From NCBI GenBank assembly GCA_035236585.1, contig CP141132.1, positions 61,787,880-61,851,879 on the forward strand: a stretch of DNA of 64,000 nt. Direction: 5' to 3'. The notes below the pieces were generated by a model. The model ran no database searches. It was given only the letters and a program-made list of their open reading frames with translations, and had not been told where the DNA came from. This document shows positions 39,838 through 52,973 of this stretch, one piece after another. The stretch is from Warburgia ugandensis. Lineage: Eukaryota; Streptophyta; Magnoliopsida; Canellales; Canellaceae. A program made the translations under genes and the position numbers. The first letter of the stretch is position 1. Every line of letters starts with the position of its first letter.

Positions 39838-40105
39838 GGTTATCAAAGTCAAGTTTCTAGGACATTAAATAAGAAAGTCAATCCAAGGAAGTTGCAAGTT
39901 GGTGACCTAGTCTTGAAGGAGTAGAGAGCCCCATCTACAAATCCTAGAAGCAAATTCCTGCTAAAATGGAATGGGCACTACATTATCAAGGAAGTCTACT
40001 ACAGAAATACAATCAAGCTTTAAGAGATAAATGGCATAGTCATTGACAATATTGTCAACATGAACCAGCTTAAGATATGCTTAGAGCTCTCAAAGGCCAT
40101 AATTT
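39838..40105 (+). mobile_element. Ty3/gypsy (Tat-like) integrase C-terminal fragment
   Basis: Plus-frame translation reads TLNKKVNPRKLQVGDLVLKE, stop, RAPSTNPRSKFLLKWNGHYI, then IKEVYYRNTIKL, stop, and NIVNMNQLKI. This is the conserved integrase tail of plant Ty3/gypsy elements (NKKV-PR-F--GDLVL ... GK---NW-GPY-I ... PVN-DQLK). Two stops; no adjacent core domain, so a fragment. The downstream sequence gagtcagcctaagcaatcaag is reminiscent of Tat/Ogre untranslated regions, which is a weak hint. Confidence 0.65.
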
Positions 40106-41621
40106 TTTTTGCCTATGTACCCTCAGGATCATTAATTCCTAGAGCTACTTTGGACCTAATCCTCTAAGATGTAAAGAGATAATACGTAATTTATCTTAAA
40201 CAATAAAATATCATTTTCTCCCATAAGAAATCTCTCATTCTCACTCAAAAGAAAGTGGAAAAGAAGAAGAAGAAGGATAGTGAAGCAAAAAACCATGAGA
40301 AAAAATGGTGAAAAAAGAGAGAGAAGAAAACAAATGATAGCACACAAACATAGAGCAAATTAGAGTCAGCCTAAGCAATCAAGTATTAAGATTGGCAAGC
40401 ATAATAAAGAGTCCTAAAGCAAATTACATAAGTTTAAAAGCTTGAATTTAATGGTTTAAGATCACTTGCCAAATTGAAAGCAAATGTTTAAAGTTTTAGA
40501 TTCCTACTAGTGTGATTCAAGAACCAATATCACCACTCCTGGAAGAGTCATCGTCATCACTTTCTATACGTCCATCAAACCTTTCTCCATGGATCTTACA
40601 TCCTAAGCTTGGAAAATCATGCTCTCTCCAAGGCCTCATATCCAATACCCTACATGAATTCCTCACATTTGCTTACAATTTTGGTATTATGATGGGTTGC
40701 AGAATGGAAGTTTTCTAAGTTCCAAATCCCTCCCTACTCATATTTGAACTGATCATAAGGCACAGTACAAAGTAAAGAAGTACAACCTTAACTAATAAGA
40801 GGAACCAAATTGGTGTTCCCACGGTTGAACAGGAACTTTCTCCCATTGCAAGATGGCATTTGCCACCTTATCCTCCTATCCATCTTCTCTAACTACTTTA
40901 CTCAATCATTTATGGTATAGTTCCTCGATTACCTTTGAATAAAGGTTACGTATTGAACCATGATTAGCCAATAGATTGTTAAATAGGAGATCAAAAGTCT
41001 TTCGAAAAGCCAAATCTACACAAAGAAAAATCATGGAGCCATCAATTGTTCATGAAATAAATGAGAAAAGAAAGGCTAAGGAATATAAAAACTCACATGA
41101 AGAACTCCAATACTTTTACACCATTCTCCCACTCCATCCAAACTAAATCCATTAAGACAAAGAAGGGATTAGATTCACATTGTGATTCATGGCTTGATTA
41201 ACTATACATATCAACCATGAAAGGTCCCTAGGGGCATTTGAATGGAGGTAGGCAAAGAAGAATAACAAAGCACACAATTGAAAATGGTTCGGTCAGTATT
41301 TTTTGCCCAAAATTCCATCCACAATATCTCTCAATAACAGATCAATTACAATATATCAACCCAGCCTTCCTGCATCTAATGGGATGTACACATTACCTTT
41401 CATTCAAGTAGAGAAGCTTACATAAAAGTCTAATGCGTTTCATTATTAGGAAGCTTTCATCATTCTAGCTAAACCCTAATAGGTTCCCAAAATCTCCTAC
41501 AATAGGCAAATCTCTCAATTCACAAATATGAAAAGATCATAAAATCTAAACAAGCTTTTAACAAGTCAAAATCAATCACAAAAAGAGTAGAAAACCTCCT
41601 ATTCATACAATAGTGCACATT

Positions 41622-41694
<73 letters not shown>

Positions 41695-42555
41695 GTATTG
41701 AAATCTTGAATCAATTTTCAAAAAGATAAGCATTCATGCATGATTTTAAAAATAATAATAATAAAGATTGCCTTGCATAGCACTCTCTTGAACTCTTTCT
41801 CCTTCTCCACTTAGCCTCTATATGGACACCAAATTTTGACCCCACCTTAGCCACCACAAGTCAAAATGAAAGTTTCCTAATGATTGTTTGAATTTACTCT
41901 TGGACATCACATTTATATACAGTTACAAAGAAAAATCTCCCAAAAGATCCTTCAATATCAAGAACATGAAGGATTTTGAAGAAAGGAAGAAAAAGCATGT
42001 AGCCACATGATCCTTTGTGTGAGCCGTAACATGTGGATAGGTGTCTCCCTCTAGAATAGTTCATGTTGTAGTTGATGACCTCAAAATAAGCAGGCAGCTA
42101 TAAGACCCAAAGGCAGGAACAAGTACTCCCTTTTAAAAATGATAGCAGCATCAAAAGTGATGACATCTCCTTTCGACTACAACATGATGATGATGTGTTT
42201 ATATGGACGCATAATTAAGGACCACTGCATGACTCAACTTTCATGCAGTCTCATGACCCATGACGTGTACAAAAATTAAACGTTGTAATTTGAATGGCTT
42301 AAGCTAACTATAAGGATGCTATATAAAGGGGAGACCTCCAAGAGTAAAGGCTGGTAATGTTGATAATAATGTTGCCTTACTTTTAGAAGGTTTTCATAGC
42401 TCAAGAAGACTGATAAAACTCTACTATATGGTTAAAGAGTGATAAACCTTATCACATTACCCTAGGGGAGCGCTAAGTCAAAAAATTTTAAGGAGCTTAT
42501 TTTGGGCATTATATTCTAGAATTTCTTTATATTGTTTATTTTTGGGTGATTTAAT
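40106..42555. other. Intergenic or retroelement untranslated sequence
   Basis: No gene recognised. A/G-rich stretch at 40250-40345 and a (CT)n run at 41627-41690. Possibly the downstream part of the gypsy element that supplied 39838-40105. Confidence 0.3.
41627..41690. repeat. (CT)n microsatellite
   Basis: About 64 bp of uninterrupted CT. Confidence 0.95.
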
Positions 42556-42570
42556 CTCTCATCTCTTCCT

Positions 42571-42725
42571 AAAAGGGGCAGCACCTATGCCCGAAGCTCC
42601 CTCGTACGTGGTATTCAGGGAAGGGATGGACAACAAGGGCCAATAGTATGCAACCTTACCTTGTAATTTTGCATGAGGCTATTTCCACGCCTTGAACTCA
42701 TGACCTCAAGGTCACACCACGACAA
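42571..42725 (-). mobile_element. Au SINE, 5'-truncated, with target-site duplication
   Basis: Reverse complement begins at gttgtcgtggtgtgacc, so the first 25-30 bp with the A box are missing, then continues with the B box (gtcatgagttcaagg), cctcatgcaaaattacaagg and the 3' end gggcataggtgctgcccctt. Flanking words ctctcatctcttcct (42556-42570) and ctctcatatcttcct (42726-42740) form a 15-bp target duplication with one mismatch, showing that the truncated form itself was inserted. Confidence 0.85.
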
Positions 42726-42740
42726 CTCTCATATCTTCCT

Positions 42741-44446
42741 CATTAGGTATAATCTCTTTCCCTTTTTCCATTTAACTTCTTGCATTTTAGAATAGCTTTT
42801 ACATATAGCATATGATACTTAGAATAGATATCATGTTTTCTAGTTTATATTTCATACTCTCTAGTTTAAATTTTATTTTTTCTAGTATAAAATTTCTATT
42901 ATCTAGTGAATATGACAATTTAACATTTCCCAAAGAAAAGGAGAAGGAGAGGAGATAAGCTTTATCCTTCCAAAAGGACCCTCTAATCGAGCTAGAAATC
43001 CTTCCCCACTTTAATAGTAGGAGGAGAATTCCAAATGCATGGCTCGAAGACTATCTTATGCATCAACTAGAATAACATAATTTGCATTCATTTAATATCC
43101 AATGATGATATGATTTCTCCCTGGGAACTTTCCTTTATGTACATTTCATGTGGGACCCACATGATAGTATAAAAGTCAAAATACTACTAGGACCCTTCAT
43201 CTTTGTAACTGTAGCCTAACTAAAATTATTTATCACCTCACCATGCTCATCCATATCCACACCCATATGATTTCTCATTTCTGGACGTATTCTATTGAAA
43301 CTCAACTATTCTCAAGTAAACCCCACCATTTCCCAATAAACCTTACCAAATTCGAGCAATACCTTGTAAAATATACCAAATTCTGTCAGTCGGCAACAAA
43401 TCTCACCAAATCCTAGCTAGTCCATCATTCTAGAACTTTGGAATTTCATCTCTTCACTAACATCCAAAGAGCATCACTCCAAAGGGTTCCATGATTCCTT
43501 AAAGTTCATTTACAACAATACCCTTAACCCTATACCATTTACTTAGCCCTTAAGGATGATGAGACATTTTACCCTTTACAACATTTCCCAAGTGACATCA
43601 TCCTTGACACCTTACCACCAAATGATTTTACCACTCTAATCTCAAGGAAGAAATATCACCCTTCAAGACATCACCCAAGTGACATAATCTTAGACACCTC
43701 AACACCATACGATTTTATCACTTTATGCTCAAGGAAGATGCCTCAACTTTCATGGCATTACCCAAGTGACATTTTTGAAGACATCTCACCATAACATTTT
43801 ACCACTATGCCCTTGACCATTTCATAAATTCCACCTTGGATGTCTCCACTTGAAGCCTAATAAAGGGGTGCCAAAAATAAAATAGACTTGCTCACTAATA
43901 GCTAGGAAGTTGTTAGTAGATTTTTTCTAATGTTTCGACACTCATGTTTTCTTGATATATTTTAGATGTAATTGAGAAACAAAAGGAGTCATTGGGATTT
44001 TTCATGATAGAATTATGTGCTATTTGTTGTAATAGCTATTATAGCTGTTAGATGTAAACCTATTTATTAGGAGAAGAATAATGAGAGTTCAATAATCATA
44101 TCATTTGATTAGAGTCTATTGCTGGAGCTCTTAGGTTTTCTTGAAGAAATGCTAACTCACATTCTTCTGTTTTCCTACTTATTCAAAATAGTACATGGAA
44201 GAAAGACTCATGGTTATGGTCAACTTGTCTTGAACAATTCCTAGGAACATAACCCTAACTTAAGCTCTAAGTCAGTTCAACCAAGCTCCTAGCCTTGCTT
44301 TCTCTAGAACTTAGGGAGTTAGCATAGCCAAGCTCCTAGCCTTACTATCTCTAGAACCTAGGACACCTCTCAAGAGAAGCCAACACACTCAAGTACTCAA
44401 GGAAAAATCTCTATTGATTGATCTCAAAAGCTTTTATCACTCTTGA
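42741..44446. other. Intergenic AT-rich DNA, no gene recognised
   Basis: Contains repeated phrases such as acccaagtgacat, accatttta and ccactctaatctcaaggaag at 43560-43760 (spacing about 90 bp), suggesting a decayed short tandem repeat. No coding sequence. Confidence 0.35.
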
Positions 44447-44705
44447 ATTCTTTATAAATGAATATCTACATTTATACAGCCTTTCACCGATGGCAAAGAT
44501 TATTCCACATGTCAAGAATACATCTCGACTTCACTCTAGTGAACTCTACACAAAATTTATACACTCCACTATTTTAAAGACTTTCCCCAAAATTCTCAGA
44601 ACTTAAGATGTTTACAATGAATCCACTCCTCATATACTAAAATATAGGCTTTCTAGAGCTAGACTTACATAGCAAGCCTTCTTAATGGCCTAACTTTGTG
44701 GGCCT
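44447..44705. repeat. Degenerate direct repeat, copy 1, left of the LTR-like block
   Basis: Shares ordered words with 47857-48020: tgaactctacacaaa/aactatacacaaat, ttccactac-type, ttacaatg, and gccttcttaatggcctaact against gccttcttatataatctaact, each ending in gg-cc. Confidence 0.4.
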
Positions 44706-47700
44706 ATGTAATAACCCAAAATTTTGTAACTATTTGTACATTAATGAAAATTAGGATTTTGCCTTAAATGTGAAATTGAATATTGTTTTTACTCAAGAAA
44801 CTCAACAAGTTGGTAATGAGACATTAATGGATGGATAGAGCTCAAAAGGAGCTTTTAAATGATGTTAAGATGGCAAAAATATGACATTAGAGATCCATGT
44901 GATGAACAAATCAAGTTTTAAGATTGATAAGGACACTCCACTTTCATTTGGTTTCTGCCTTTTTAATGAGTTGGGGCCCATAATTAGATGCTAACATGGT
45001 TTAGACCTTTCTTAATTGAAAAGGTTCCATCCACTTAATGACGTAACTTAGCACATAAGCAACAAGATGCCTCCACTCTAAGAAAGAGTATTAGTCTCTT
45101 GAGTTGCTCATGATTCTAAATTTGGAGTACTTATTACTCTAATAGAAAAATGTCTTATATTTAGGAACTTTCAGGTTGCCTTGGGTAGTAAGGAAATTCA
45201 AATAGAAAGGGCATAGGACTCCAAGGAAAGATGCCTAGAATTGTAAGAAAGAAAAAACCATGGGAAACATAGAAAGAGGGAAAGAAGAGAAAAAGGAAGA
45301 AATGCCTAACCATGTTCTTTTAACAGACATTAAACAAGGAAAAAGCTAAGGAAAACATAAATAAATTTAGCAGAATCGTCAACTACGTAGGTGGCTCTAA
45401 AACTACTAAGGTTTTTACGTGTTTTTTAAAAGTTTTGGAGATTTGAACTAGGCATTTTCACTTCATGATCTTACATAAATAGAACATTTGATTTTTGTTG
45501 ATTTTGAATGGTTGATGACCTCAAGTTTGTTGTGCACATATATAGCAAATTAGAACATCTTGTCATACTTGCTGTAGACATTTTGTATAGTGCTATTCAT
45601 GCTCTAGTTATAGATATTATTTAGCATGTTCTCATGACCTATTGGAAACATTTCTAGCATGAGTTTAGGTTAGGTAATAGACGTTTTATATTGAATAATT
45701 TCCTACTTTATAAGAAACATTTTCTAGCACCAATTAACACCTATGAATTTTGGTTTAGTTGATCAATTAAACCATGCATGTTCTATTATTTTAGCAAGAT
45801 TTTAAGTGTCTCATAATTGTTTGACTAGTATGCCTATTTGTGGCTTTGGTTTCTAAAATATGATTATATATCTATCTTGCATGGTTTTGTTTTTTGGTTC
45901 TTTTTTTTAGAAACATGCCTTGGAAAACATGACTTTTTTTTATTCTAAAAGAACCCATATATGAGTAGTTTTAAACACATTATGATTCCCAAGTATTTAT
46001 CATGTTTTCTTTGGTTTCAAGTGCAACATATCAACTATTGTTTTAACATGCTAAATATATTCTTCTAGGCTTGATTTTTTATTCAAATAGAAAACCAAAA
46101 AAATGATGTTTTTGAGTTGCTATGCATGCATGAAAATTGACACTTTTTGTAAATGGATTTTGAAACAATTTAATGCTCTATAGATGATGATTTTTTAGGT
46201 GTAAAACATGCCTTGCAAATCATAATTTTTTAATGATAAATCATGTTTGTAAAATACAATTTTAAAATCCTAAAGTTGGCATTTATTAGTCTAGTTTTAG
46301 CATGCTGAATTTTGAACCAATTAGACATCTTTTTGTTATATATCATAGCTGTAAAACATAGTTTTGGGTTGTAAAATGCGCTTGATAAAACCATGATTTG
46401 AAATCTCAATGTGAGCTTTGATAAGTTGACTCTTAATATGTTTCTAAACCAAGGTAAATTATATTTTTAATAGCCCAAACAAGTTGATTATTAGCATGTT
46501 GTTATACCTAAAAAATGAGAGTCTTGAACACTGGATTGGTGCTAAGCATGCATGATTTTATGCATGAAATTGTGCCTAGCATTTGACATTTTTGAATGAT
46601 TTTTCAAAACAATGCATCAATGTTTGATTTAGCTTGAAAGTGACATGTTTGGACATTTATTTTAGTTTGAAAAGGAACTTTTATGCATGTATGTTTTGCA
46701 TCATAGGCTTTGCCAAAGATTTTGCAAAACATATAAGGGTATGGTGATACCCAGGATCTCAAACTTGAGACAAGTATATGAGCTTCGTGAGAGTTATGTT
46801 AGGAGATTAGTGTAGGTTGGCCATCTGGTCACTAACTACAAGAGGTGATATGTACCCATGCCCAAGGACTAGTATTTTTTTTTTTTACACTATGATGGTC
46901 ATAGTTCACTTTTGATGAATATTTGTTGTCCACATCATGGATGTAGTGGAAGTTCATCTCAAGTATTGACGAGCACATGATTCAGCCAGGCTATTCATGC
47001 TAAGAGATTTTATTTTTTACACTCTTGGGGAGCAAAACAATGGTTCAAAAGATGAACCTGGATTTAGTTGATAGATGAGTACTCATGACAAGTTTGGCAA
47101 ATGTTGTGAAATGAGAGTTGGAAACTCTGTGGTACAAGAGAGTGCCTAGTGCATTATTTTAAGTATTACACTATTTTGATGTTATTTCATGCATCGTGAT
47201 TTTACTTGAAATTGTCAAGTTGTTATAATGTTCTTCTAACGATGGAGATATGCATAGATACATGTGTATAATAATGAAGTGCTTGGTTGCATTAGAAACA
47301 TAATTTCAATCATATGAGTATGCTCGTATGATGTAATGTTGTAGAATTTGAGTTTGTAGTTTTAGTTCTATATACTAAGTATAACTCATATACTCAACCT
47401 ACCAAAAACATTACAGTTCAGTTTAGGAATCAGAGGAGCAAGGAATGAAGATTCTAGAAACAATAGCAAAACATAAAAGTGAGACATCATGCTAATTGGA
47501 GTTCATATTTCTTATTTTATTAGGTTGACTATTGGTGTACTTAAGCACTAAATGTTGAACTATTTTTTTTTATTGAACTTTGCATTTATAATTGGTTTGT
47601 GATTGATAAGCCTTGGGAATGTTTCAAATTGAATGAAATGTAATATGACTTAAACGTGAGATTAGTTTTGAAATGGATAACACTCATGTATTTTTGAAAG

Positions 47701-47850
47701 TAAATTTTTTATAAAAAAGATTCTTATACATGATTGATTTTGCAAAGGAATTTTCAGGATAGAATGCCACTTTTAAAAGTGATTTTAATATTAAATTTAT
47801 ATTTTAAAACCTATGCCATTATTTCCAAATTCTCTTAAATGAACCTAACT
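44706..47850 (+). mobile_element. LTR-like block, possible solo LTR
   Basis: Starts tgtaataacccaaaattttg, the typical beginning of many plant gypsy LTRs, and continues as about 3 kb of non-coding sequence with LTR-like phrases (ggtgatacccaggatctcaa near 46742; ggttggccatctggtcac near 46815). The right end is not defined, but a degenerate repeat of the left flank begins near 47857. Confidence 0.35.
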
Positions 47851-47856
47851 TCTTAG

Positions 47857-48020
47857 GCAATGATTATAAATACATTTCAAGTCTTCTCTAATAAACTATA
47901 CACAAATATCTGTATTCCACTACCTTATAGAATTACCCCTAGTATTCTTTAGAATTACTATATTTACAATGTAGACTATAAAGAATGAGCCTTCTTATAT
48001 AATCTAACTCTTTAGGCCAA
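47857..48020. repeat. Degenerate direct repeat, copy 2, right of the LTR-like block
   Basis: See 44447-44705. The copies bracket the LTR-like block in the same orientation, which a simple insertion would not produce. Confidence 0.4.
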
Positions 48021-48410
48021 ATCATAAAAAATGGAGCTAACTCATGCAAATCCATTGCCTTCAAGCTAATTTTTTTGGCCTAAAACTCAATCTAAAGCCT
48101 CTGAGAGAAGGTGAAAATGCCTAAGGCCTGTGAGGCCACGATATATCAATTTTTAGTTGTAGCTACAAACTTGTTGCCTTGGCAATTTTGGTTTCTTCAA
48201 ACATGCAACACTTACTTAAAAAGGGAATAAGAAAAACAAATTTTTCTAGTTTCTATAGCAAGCAAAGAATCTTTGGCAAGATGAACTAATTTTGTATTAA
48301 GAAGCCAAGAAATGATCGTAGGGAACTACTTTTCAACTATCTCAACTGTGTGCTCGATTCTCGAAGAATCTAAGTGTCTATATTTTAGTATGAGCAATAG
48401 AAGAAATTTC

Positions 48411-48650
48411 TACATTCTCATCTATTTTAGTTGCCAATTCAATAGCAAGTGTATATAATTTTTTTTTTTTTTCATGCTCAACAATTTAGTACAAAATTTA
48501 TTGCAAAAAAGAAAATAACTTCCAAATAAATGTTTGACCTTCCCTCTCTTAATTTCTTAAACAATTTTCCCTTTCTTCCTCCTAAATACTAAAATGCTAT
48601 CTACTTTAATCACAAATTTGCAGCCAACATAAAGCTCTTCAAATAGAATT
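48411..48650. repeat. Tandem duplication, unit 1 (period 482 bp)
   Basis: Words ttgcattctca-type, caacaatttagtacaaaat, tctcttaatttcttaaa, ctaaatactaaaatgctat and taatcacaaatttgcagcca recur in the same order at 48882-49125. The last word is displaced by exactly 482 bp (48607 and 49089). Confidence 0.75.
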
Positions 48651-48761
<111 letters not shown>

Positions 48762-48881
48762 TTACTTCCTCAGATTTATTAAAAGACTCAAACAAGATAA
48801 TACCAAAAGTAAGATTTTCAAGGAAAAAGTGGACGATATAAAGAATAAGATTCTGCAATATCACTAATTCGTGGAAGAATT

Positions 48882-49125
48882 TCTTGCATTCTCATTGATT
48901 CTTGCTACCAAGTAGGCAAGAAGTGGGATGCCTCTAATTTTGGTTTGTTTTATTTTTTTCTCCTCAACACTTTAGTACAAAATTCTATTTTAGAAAACAA
49001 AAAATAAAAAAAGTTTACACTTTATCTCTTAATTGCTTAAAATTTATCCCTTTTTTTTCCTTCTAAATGCCTAGACTACTATCTAGTTTAATCACAAATT
49101 TGCAGCCAATATTAAGCCTATAAAA
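48882..49125. repeat. Tandem duplication, unit 2
   Basis: Second copy of 48411-48650. A weaker third relative of the flanking sequence (atgatgcaaccg-tctcat) appears at 49168, 49630 and, rearranged, 50300. Confidence 0.7.
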
Positions 49126-49130
49126 ATGGC

Positions 49131-51320
49131 TAAACATTTTACTTACTTCTTCTCTCTCAAGTAATTACATGATGCAACCGATCTCATTACTATTACAACA
49201 TATGTGTACCTATAAAAGGATGGTAAGACCACTTCTTTCAAAACTTTTCATGATCCATATCATTCATTGAACTCGTCTCATCTGAAATGCCTTAGATACC
49301 AAATCTAACGAGTATAGAAGGTCTTAAGGTTCTTCATTTGTTGCCCTTTTAAACAAAAAAAATAAAAATAAAAATTGGGCTTTTCTATACCAACCACCTA
49401 TTTTTTTGCTTAAAAATGATAATAATAATAAAAAAGAAAGAAGAACCTAAAAGCATCCAAAGCAAGTGAGATTTAGCATGAAGGGCATCCAAGATGAGGT
49501 AAATTCCATGAACCATATGGATCGTGAAAAGTTTAAAAAAATGTGACTGCCAACCCTATTTTAGTATGCCTACAATGCTACCGTGATGAGAACAACTACA
49601 TCTTATAATTACTCCTCTCTCTCTCTAGGAATTATATGATGCAACCGGTCTCATCATGGTTGTATCATTGGCTTCCTTAAAAGTAGGTGGAGCATGCACT
49701 TTAAAAAAAAATAAAAAAATTTCCTTGATTTGAACCATTCATGTGACTTGCCTCATAGTGGCCTATTTATGAAATATTTTATTTGTTGCAAATCTTTAAG
49801 TTTTTCATTTTGGATGTTTTGAAGCAACACATATGTGTGTGTGTGTGTGTGTATTTTAGCAAGGAGCTACATGTGTAAAAAGCAAGTGACATTTGATTGG
49901 CTGGGGAAAAGTTTTTAAGTGCCCTTTCCTTTAACTTTTTCTATTTTCTACTTTTTCTTGGCCAATCAAATATCACATGTTTCTTACATGAAACAATTGA
50001 AATTAACACTATATATATACATTGTATGTATGTATGTATGTATGTATGTATGTATGTATGTATGTATGTATGTATGTATGTATGTATATACATGTACATG
50101 TTATACTTCTTTTCAGGCCTTGTCTATTTCATTATCCAATTTTTGCTTTAAAACATTCACAAATAAAGAATTTAGAGATATAAAAATAGATAAAATTTTC
50201 AAACCTAGGCCATATAGACGAGGCAATTTAGATGAACAGTTTGGATTGCAAAAAATATATAAAAAAAAAAGTGGGCCCGCCACCCACTTTTAAGGATATG
50301 TACGATGCAACCATGATGAGACCAATTTTCTCCCCCGCTTTCCTTCGAAACTTCTTTCACTTTCTCAAATTTCTCAAAAGAGGCAAAGAAGAGAACATCA
50401 AGAATAAGATTTAAGAGGAAAAAAGAGAACAATATCAAAATAAACTTTGCAATATCTCTAGTTTGCCTTTTTATTCATTTCTAAGGTTCCTTTTTTTTCT
50501 TTTTTTTAATTAGTCATTTTTATCTTGCTTTAACAAGTCTAGTACATCTAAAAGATTGATTTTATTTACTAACGATATGCTTTACTATTTTTTATTTATT
50601 TCCAAGTATGTTTCAAATTGTTTCTTATTTCATGTATTTAATTACTTTTATCTTGCTTTAATGGATCTAATAATTTAAAGGATTGATTTTTCTTACTAAT
50701 GTCTTCTTCTCATTTGTTTGCAGGTAAAGAGACTTTTAGTTAGAATTTTTCTTACTAATTTTGTGTTTCTAAGTAATTTATCTCTTCATTTATTTCTAAA
50801 AAAAAATTCTTTACTAATCAATTGCGTTTTCTCTTGATGGTATCCATAGAGAGTTATTGATCGTTGTTTTTTGTAATAGAATATGTAGTTCTAAATAATT
50901 TCTTTTAATGAAAATTTCCTCACCAATTATTATTGGATATTTTCTCAATTGGTTGCCACTTGTAACTTTGAAGATTTATTGATAAAGGACTAGTATTTGC
51001 TCGGAAAAAACATAGGCACATCCAAATATTTGGATATGACTTTATTGAGAAATGCCACATCAGCAAAATGTTGTCCAGTATATCACATTGCAATCAACTG
51101 CCTTTGCTTCTAGAAAAATGGCATATCCAAAGACGCATCTCAATTGCGTGTTCATATCATTTTCCTAAAGATATTTCCAAAGGTTCCTATTTTTTACATG
51201 ATTTATATCTTTACTTCTAATAAAGAGTTTTTTTAATAGCCTTAGGACCAGTTTCTGTTAATTTCGTGAAAAAGGAATTATTGCAAAATCTAATAATTAA
51301 TATAATGGATACAATCCGAT
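49131..51320. other. Intergenic AT-rich DNA with microsatellites
   Basis: Contains a (TG)n run at 49837-49852 and a (TGTA)n run at 50024-50088. No gene recognised. The word gatgcaacc with nearby atgatgagacc recurs near 49180, 49640 and 50300, indicating old local duplication. Confidence 0.35.
50024..50088. repeat. (TGTA)n microsatellite
   Basis: About 16 uninterrupted copies of the tetranucleotide. Confidence 0.96.
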
Positions 51321-51324
51321 GTAT

Positions 51325-51562
51325 AGTTTTAATAACAAAAATCCCTCGTTAGACAATCCTTTCTCTTATTTTAAGGTCTCTCTCTCTCTACAGAATACAA
51401 CTGAGCGTGGATAATGAAAAAAATCTTTAAAAAACGTTTCATAAGAGAAATTGTTTGCTTCTAAAAGATAGTAAAGGTTAAGAAAGTATACATATGAATA
51501 GACAAGGGCAACTAAAGTTTAGAAATGGTACGTATAGATAAGGGCAAGCGCGGCATGTATAC

Positions 51563-51628
<66 letters not shown>

Positions 51629-51845
51629 AATAACAAAAATCCCTCGTTAGACAATCCTTGTCTTATTTTAAGGTCTCTCTCTCTCTCTAATTGTATACAT
51701 GCCGCGCTTGCCTTTATCTATACGTACCATTTCTAATCCATATATATACTTTCTTAACCTTTCCTATCTTTTAGAAGCAAACAATTTCTCTTATGAAACG
51801 TTTTTTAAAGATTTTTTTCATTATCCACGCTCAGTTGTATTCTGT
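51325..51845. repeat. Compound foldback: direct repeat, arm, (GA)n, direct repeat, inverted arm
   Basis: Arm A (51390-51565) and arm A' (51690-51845) are inverted copies: A begins acagaatacaactgagcgtg and A' ends with its complement; the inner ends are catgtatacaat and attgtatacatg. They are nearly identical except for about 20 bp present only in A (around 51500) and a few substitutions. A 65-bp direct repeat (agttttaataacaaaaatcc ... aaggtctctctctc) precedes each arm at 51325 and 51623. Arm A is bounded by CT on its left and (GA)n (51566-51624) on its right. The RNA or single strand could form a 150-bp stem. No open frame of note. Confidence 0.9.
51566..51624. repeat. (GA)n microsatellite in the foldback loop
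   Basis: About 59 bp of uninterrupted GA between arm A and the second direct repeat. Confidence 0.95.
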
Positions 51846-51849
51846 AATC

Positions 51850-52607
51850 TTAGCTACAATGTGTTGGAACATTTAAAAAAAAAAAAAAAAAAAACTATTT
51901 TAAGGAAATAATGCAATAAGAAACTAGTGTATACAATAAGTATATATCACATTTTTAAGCAAAATAATGCTATAAGAAGCAACCAATGTATAAAATAAGT
52001 GTATATCACATTTTTAAGATAAATAAATATAAATATAACAAAAACTATTGAATTATTTTTTAACAATACATAATTACACAATTTATATTCATATTTGATG
52101 AAGGACCAATTCCTTTTAATATATTTAATACTAAAAAAGTACTATATATATATATATATATTTCAAATCATATTTAAATAATATTATACACATGGTAACA
52201 ATATATGTATGTATAATAATAGACAAGTATGTTCGTGTTACAAATATATCTAAATTACTATAATTATAACTTTTTAAAAAAAGTTATTAAACAATAATTT
52301 AGTCTTGTACATGCAGGGGTGCAAATGCTAATTTTACAGAGATTCTGAGCAATACAACGCAAATAAACCAAAAAAGGCTGCTTCACTATGGTTTCAACTT
52401 TATCTGAATTTCCTTAATGAATCTTCGTCGTAATCAAGCTTGTAAGGTGGTATCTATGATTTGTAGCTAGTAAGGAATCAACTCATGCAGATAACGGCAA
52501 AAACCCAAATGATACCAAGGGAATGAAGAAACTAGTTTTACATATTGGCAAATTTGCACCAAATGAAAACATAAAATTTCACACCTCATCTCACATAGGA
52601 CATAAAT
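51850..52607. other. Intergenic DNA downstream of the kinesin gene
   Basis: AT-rich, including an A run (51877-51893) and a (TA)n near 52143-52160. No gene recognised. Confidence 0.3.
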
Positions 52608-52782
52608 GGGCAGCTCCAGTGCACAAAGCTTCCATTTATGTGGGGTCCGGGAAAGAAGCAGACCACAAGGGTCAATAGTATGTAACTTTACCTTGCATTT
52701 TGCAAGAGCATGTTTCTACGCCTTGAACCCATGACCTTAAGCTCACATAACGACAACTCTACCATTGTACCAAAGCTCCTCT
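52608..52782 (-). mobile_element. Au SINE, full length
   Basis: Reverse complement: gaggagctttggtacaatgg (A-box region), gtcatgggttcaagg (B box), the body with cttgcaaaatgcaaggtaaa and cccttgtggtc, and the 3' end gtgcactggagctgccc. Probable flanking duplication cataggacat (about 52595) and cataggccat (about 52784), one mismatch. It lies just downstream of the kinesin stop codon, probably in or after the 3' UTR. Confidence 0.85.
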
Positions 52783-52973
52783 CATAGGCCATGAGTGGAC
52801 TTCAATATTATATAAACCTTATATTACATGCACAAAGTTACACTTAGCTGCCAGCATACAAGGGCACCATGTAGCAGAGCAAGAGGGTCCGGCATCATAA
52901 TAAATACACCCTGAATGATAACTACAAGATTAATGACTTAATTACAAAACTTGTTCCCATGATTTCTCCCTCT

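Noticed and set aside
49897-50293. Open frames with Met-Tyr-Val-Cys repeats
   Set aside because: Produced by the (TGTA)n microsatellite, no real protein features.
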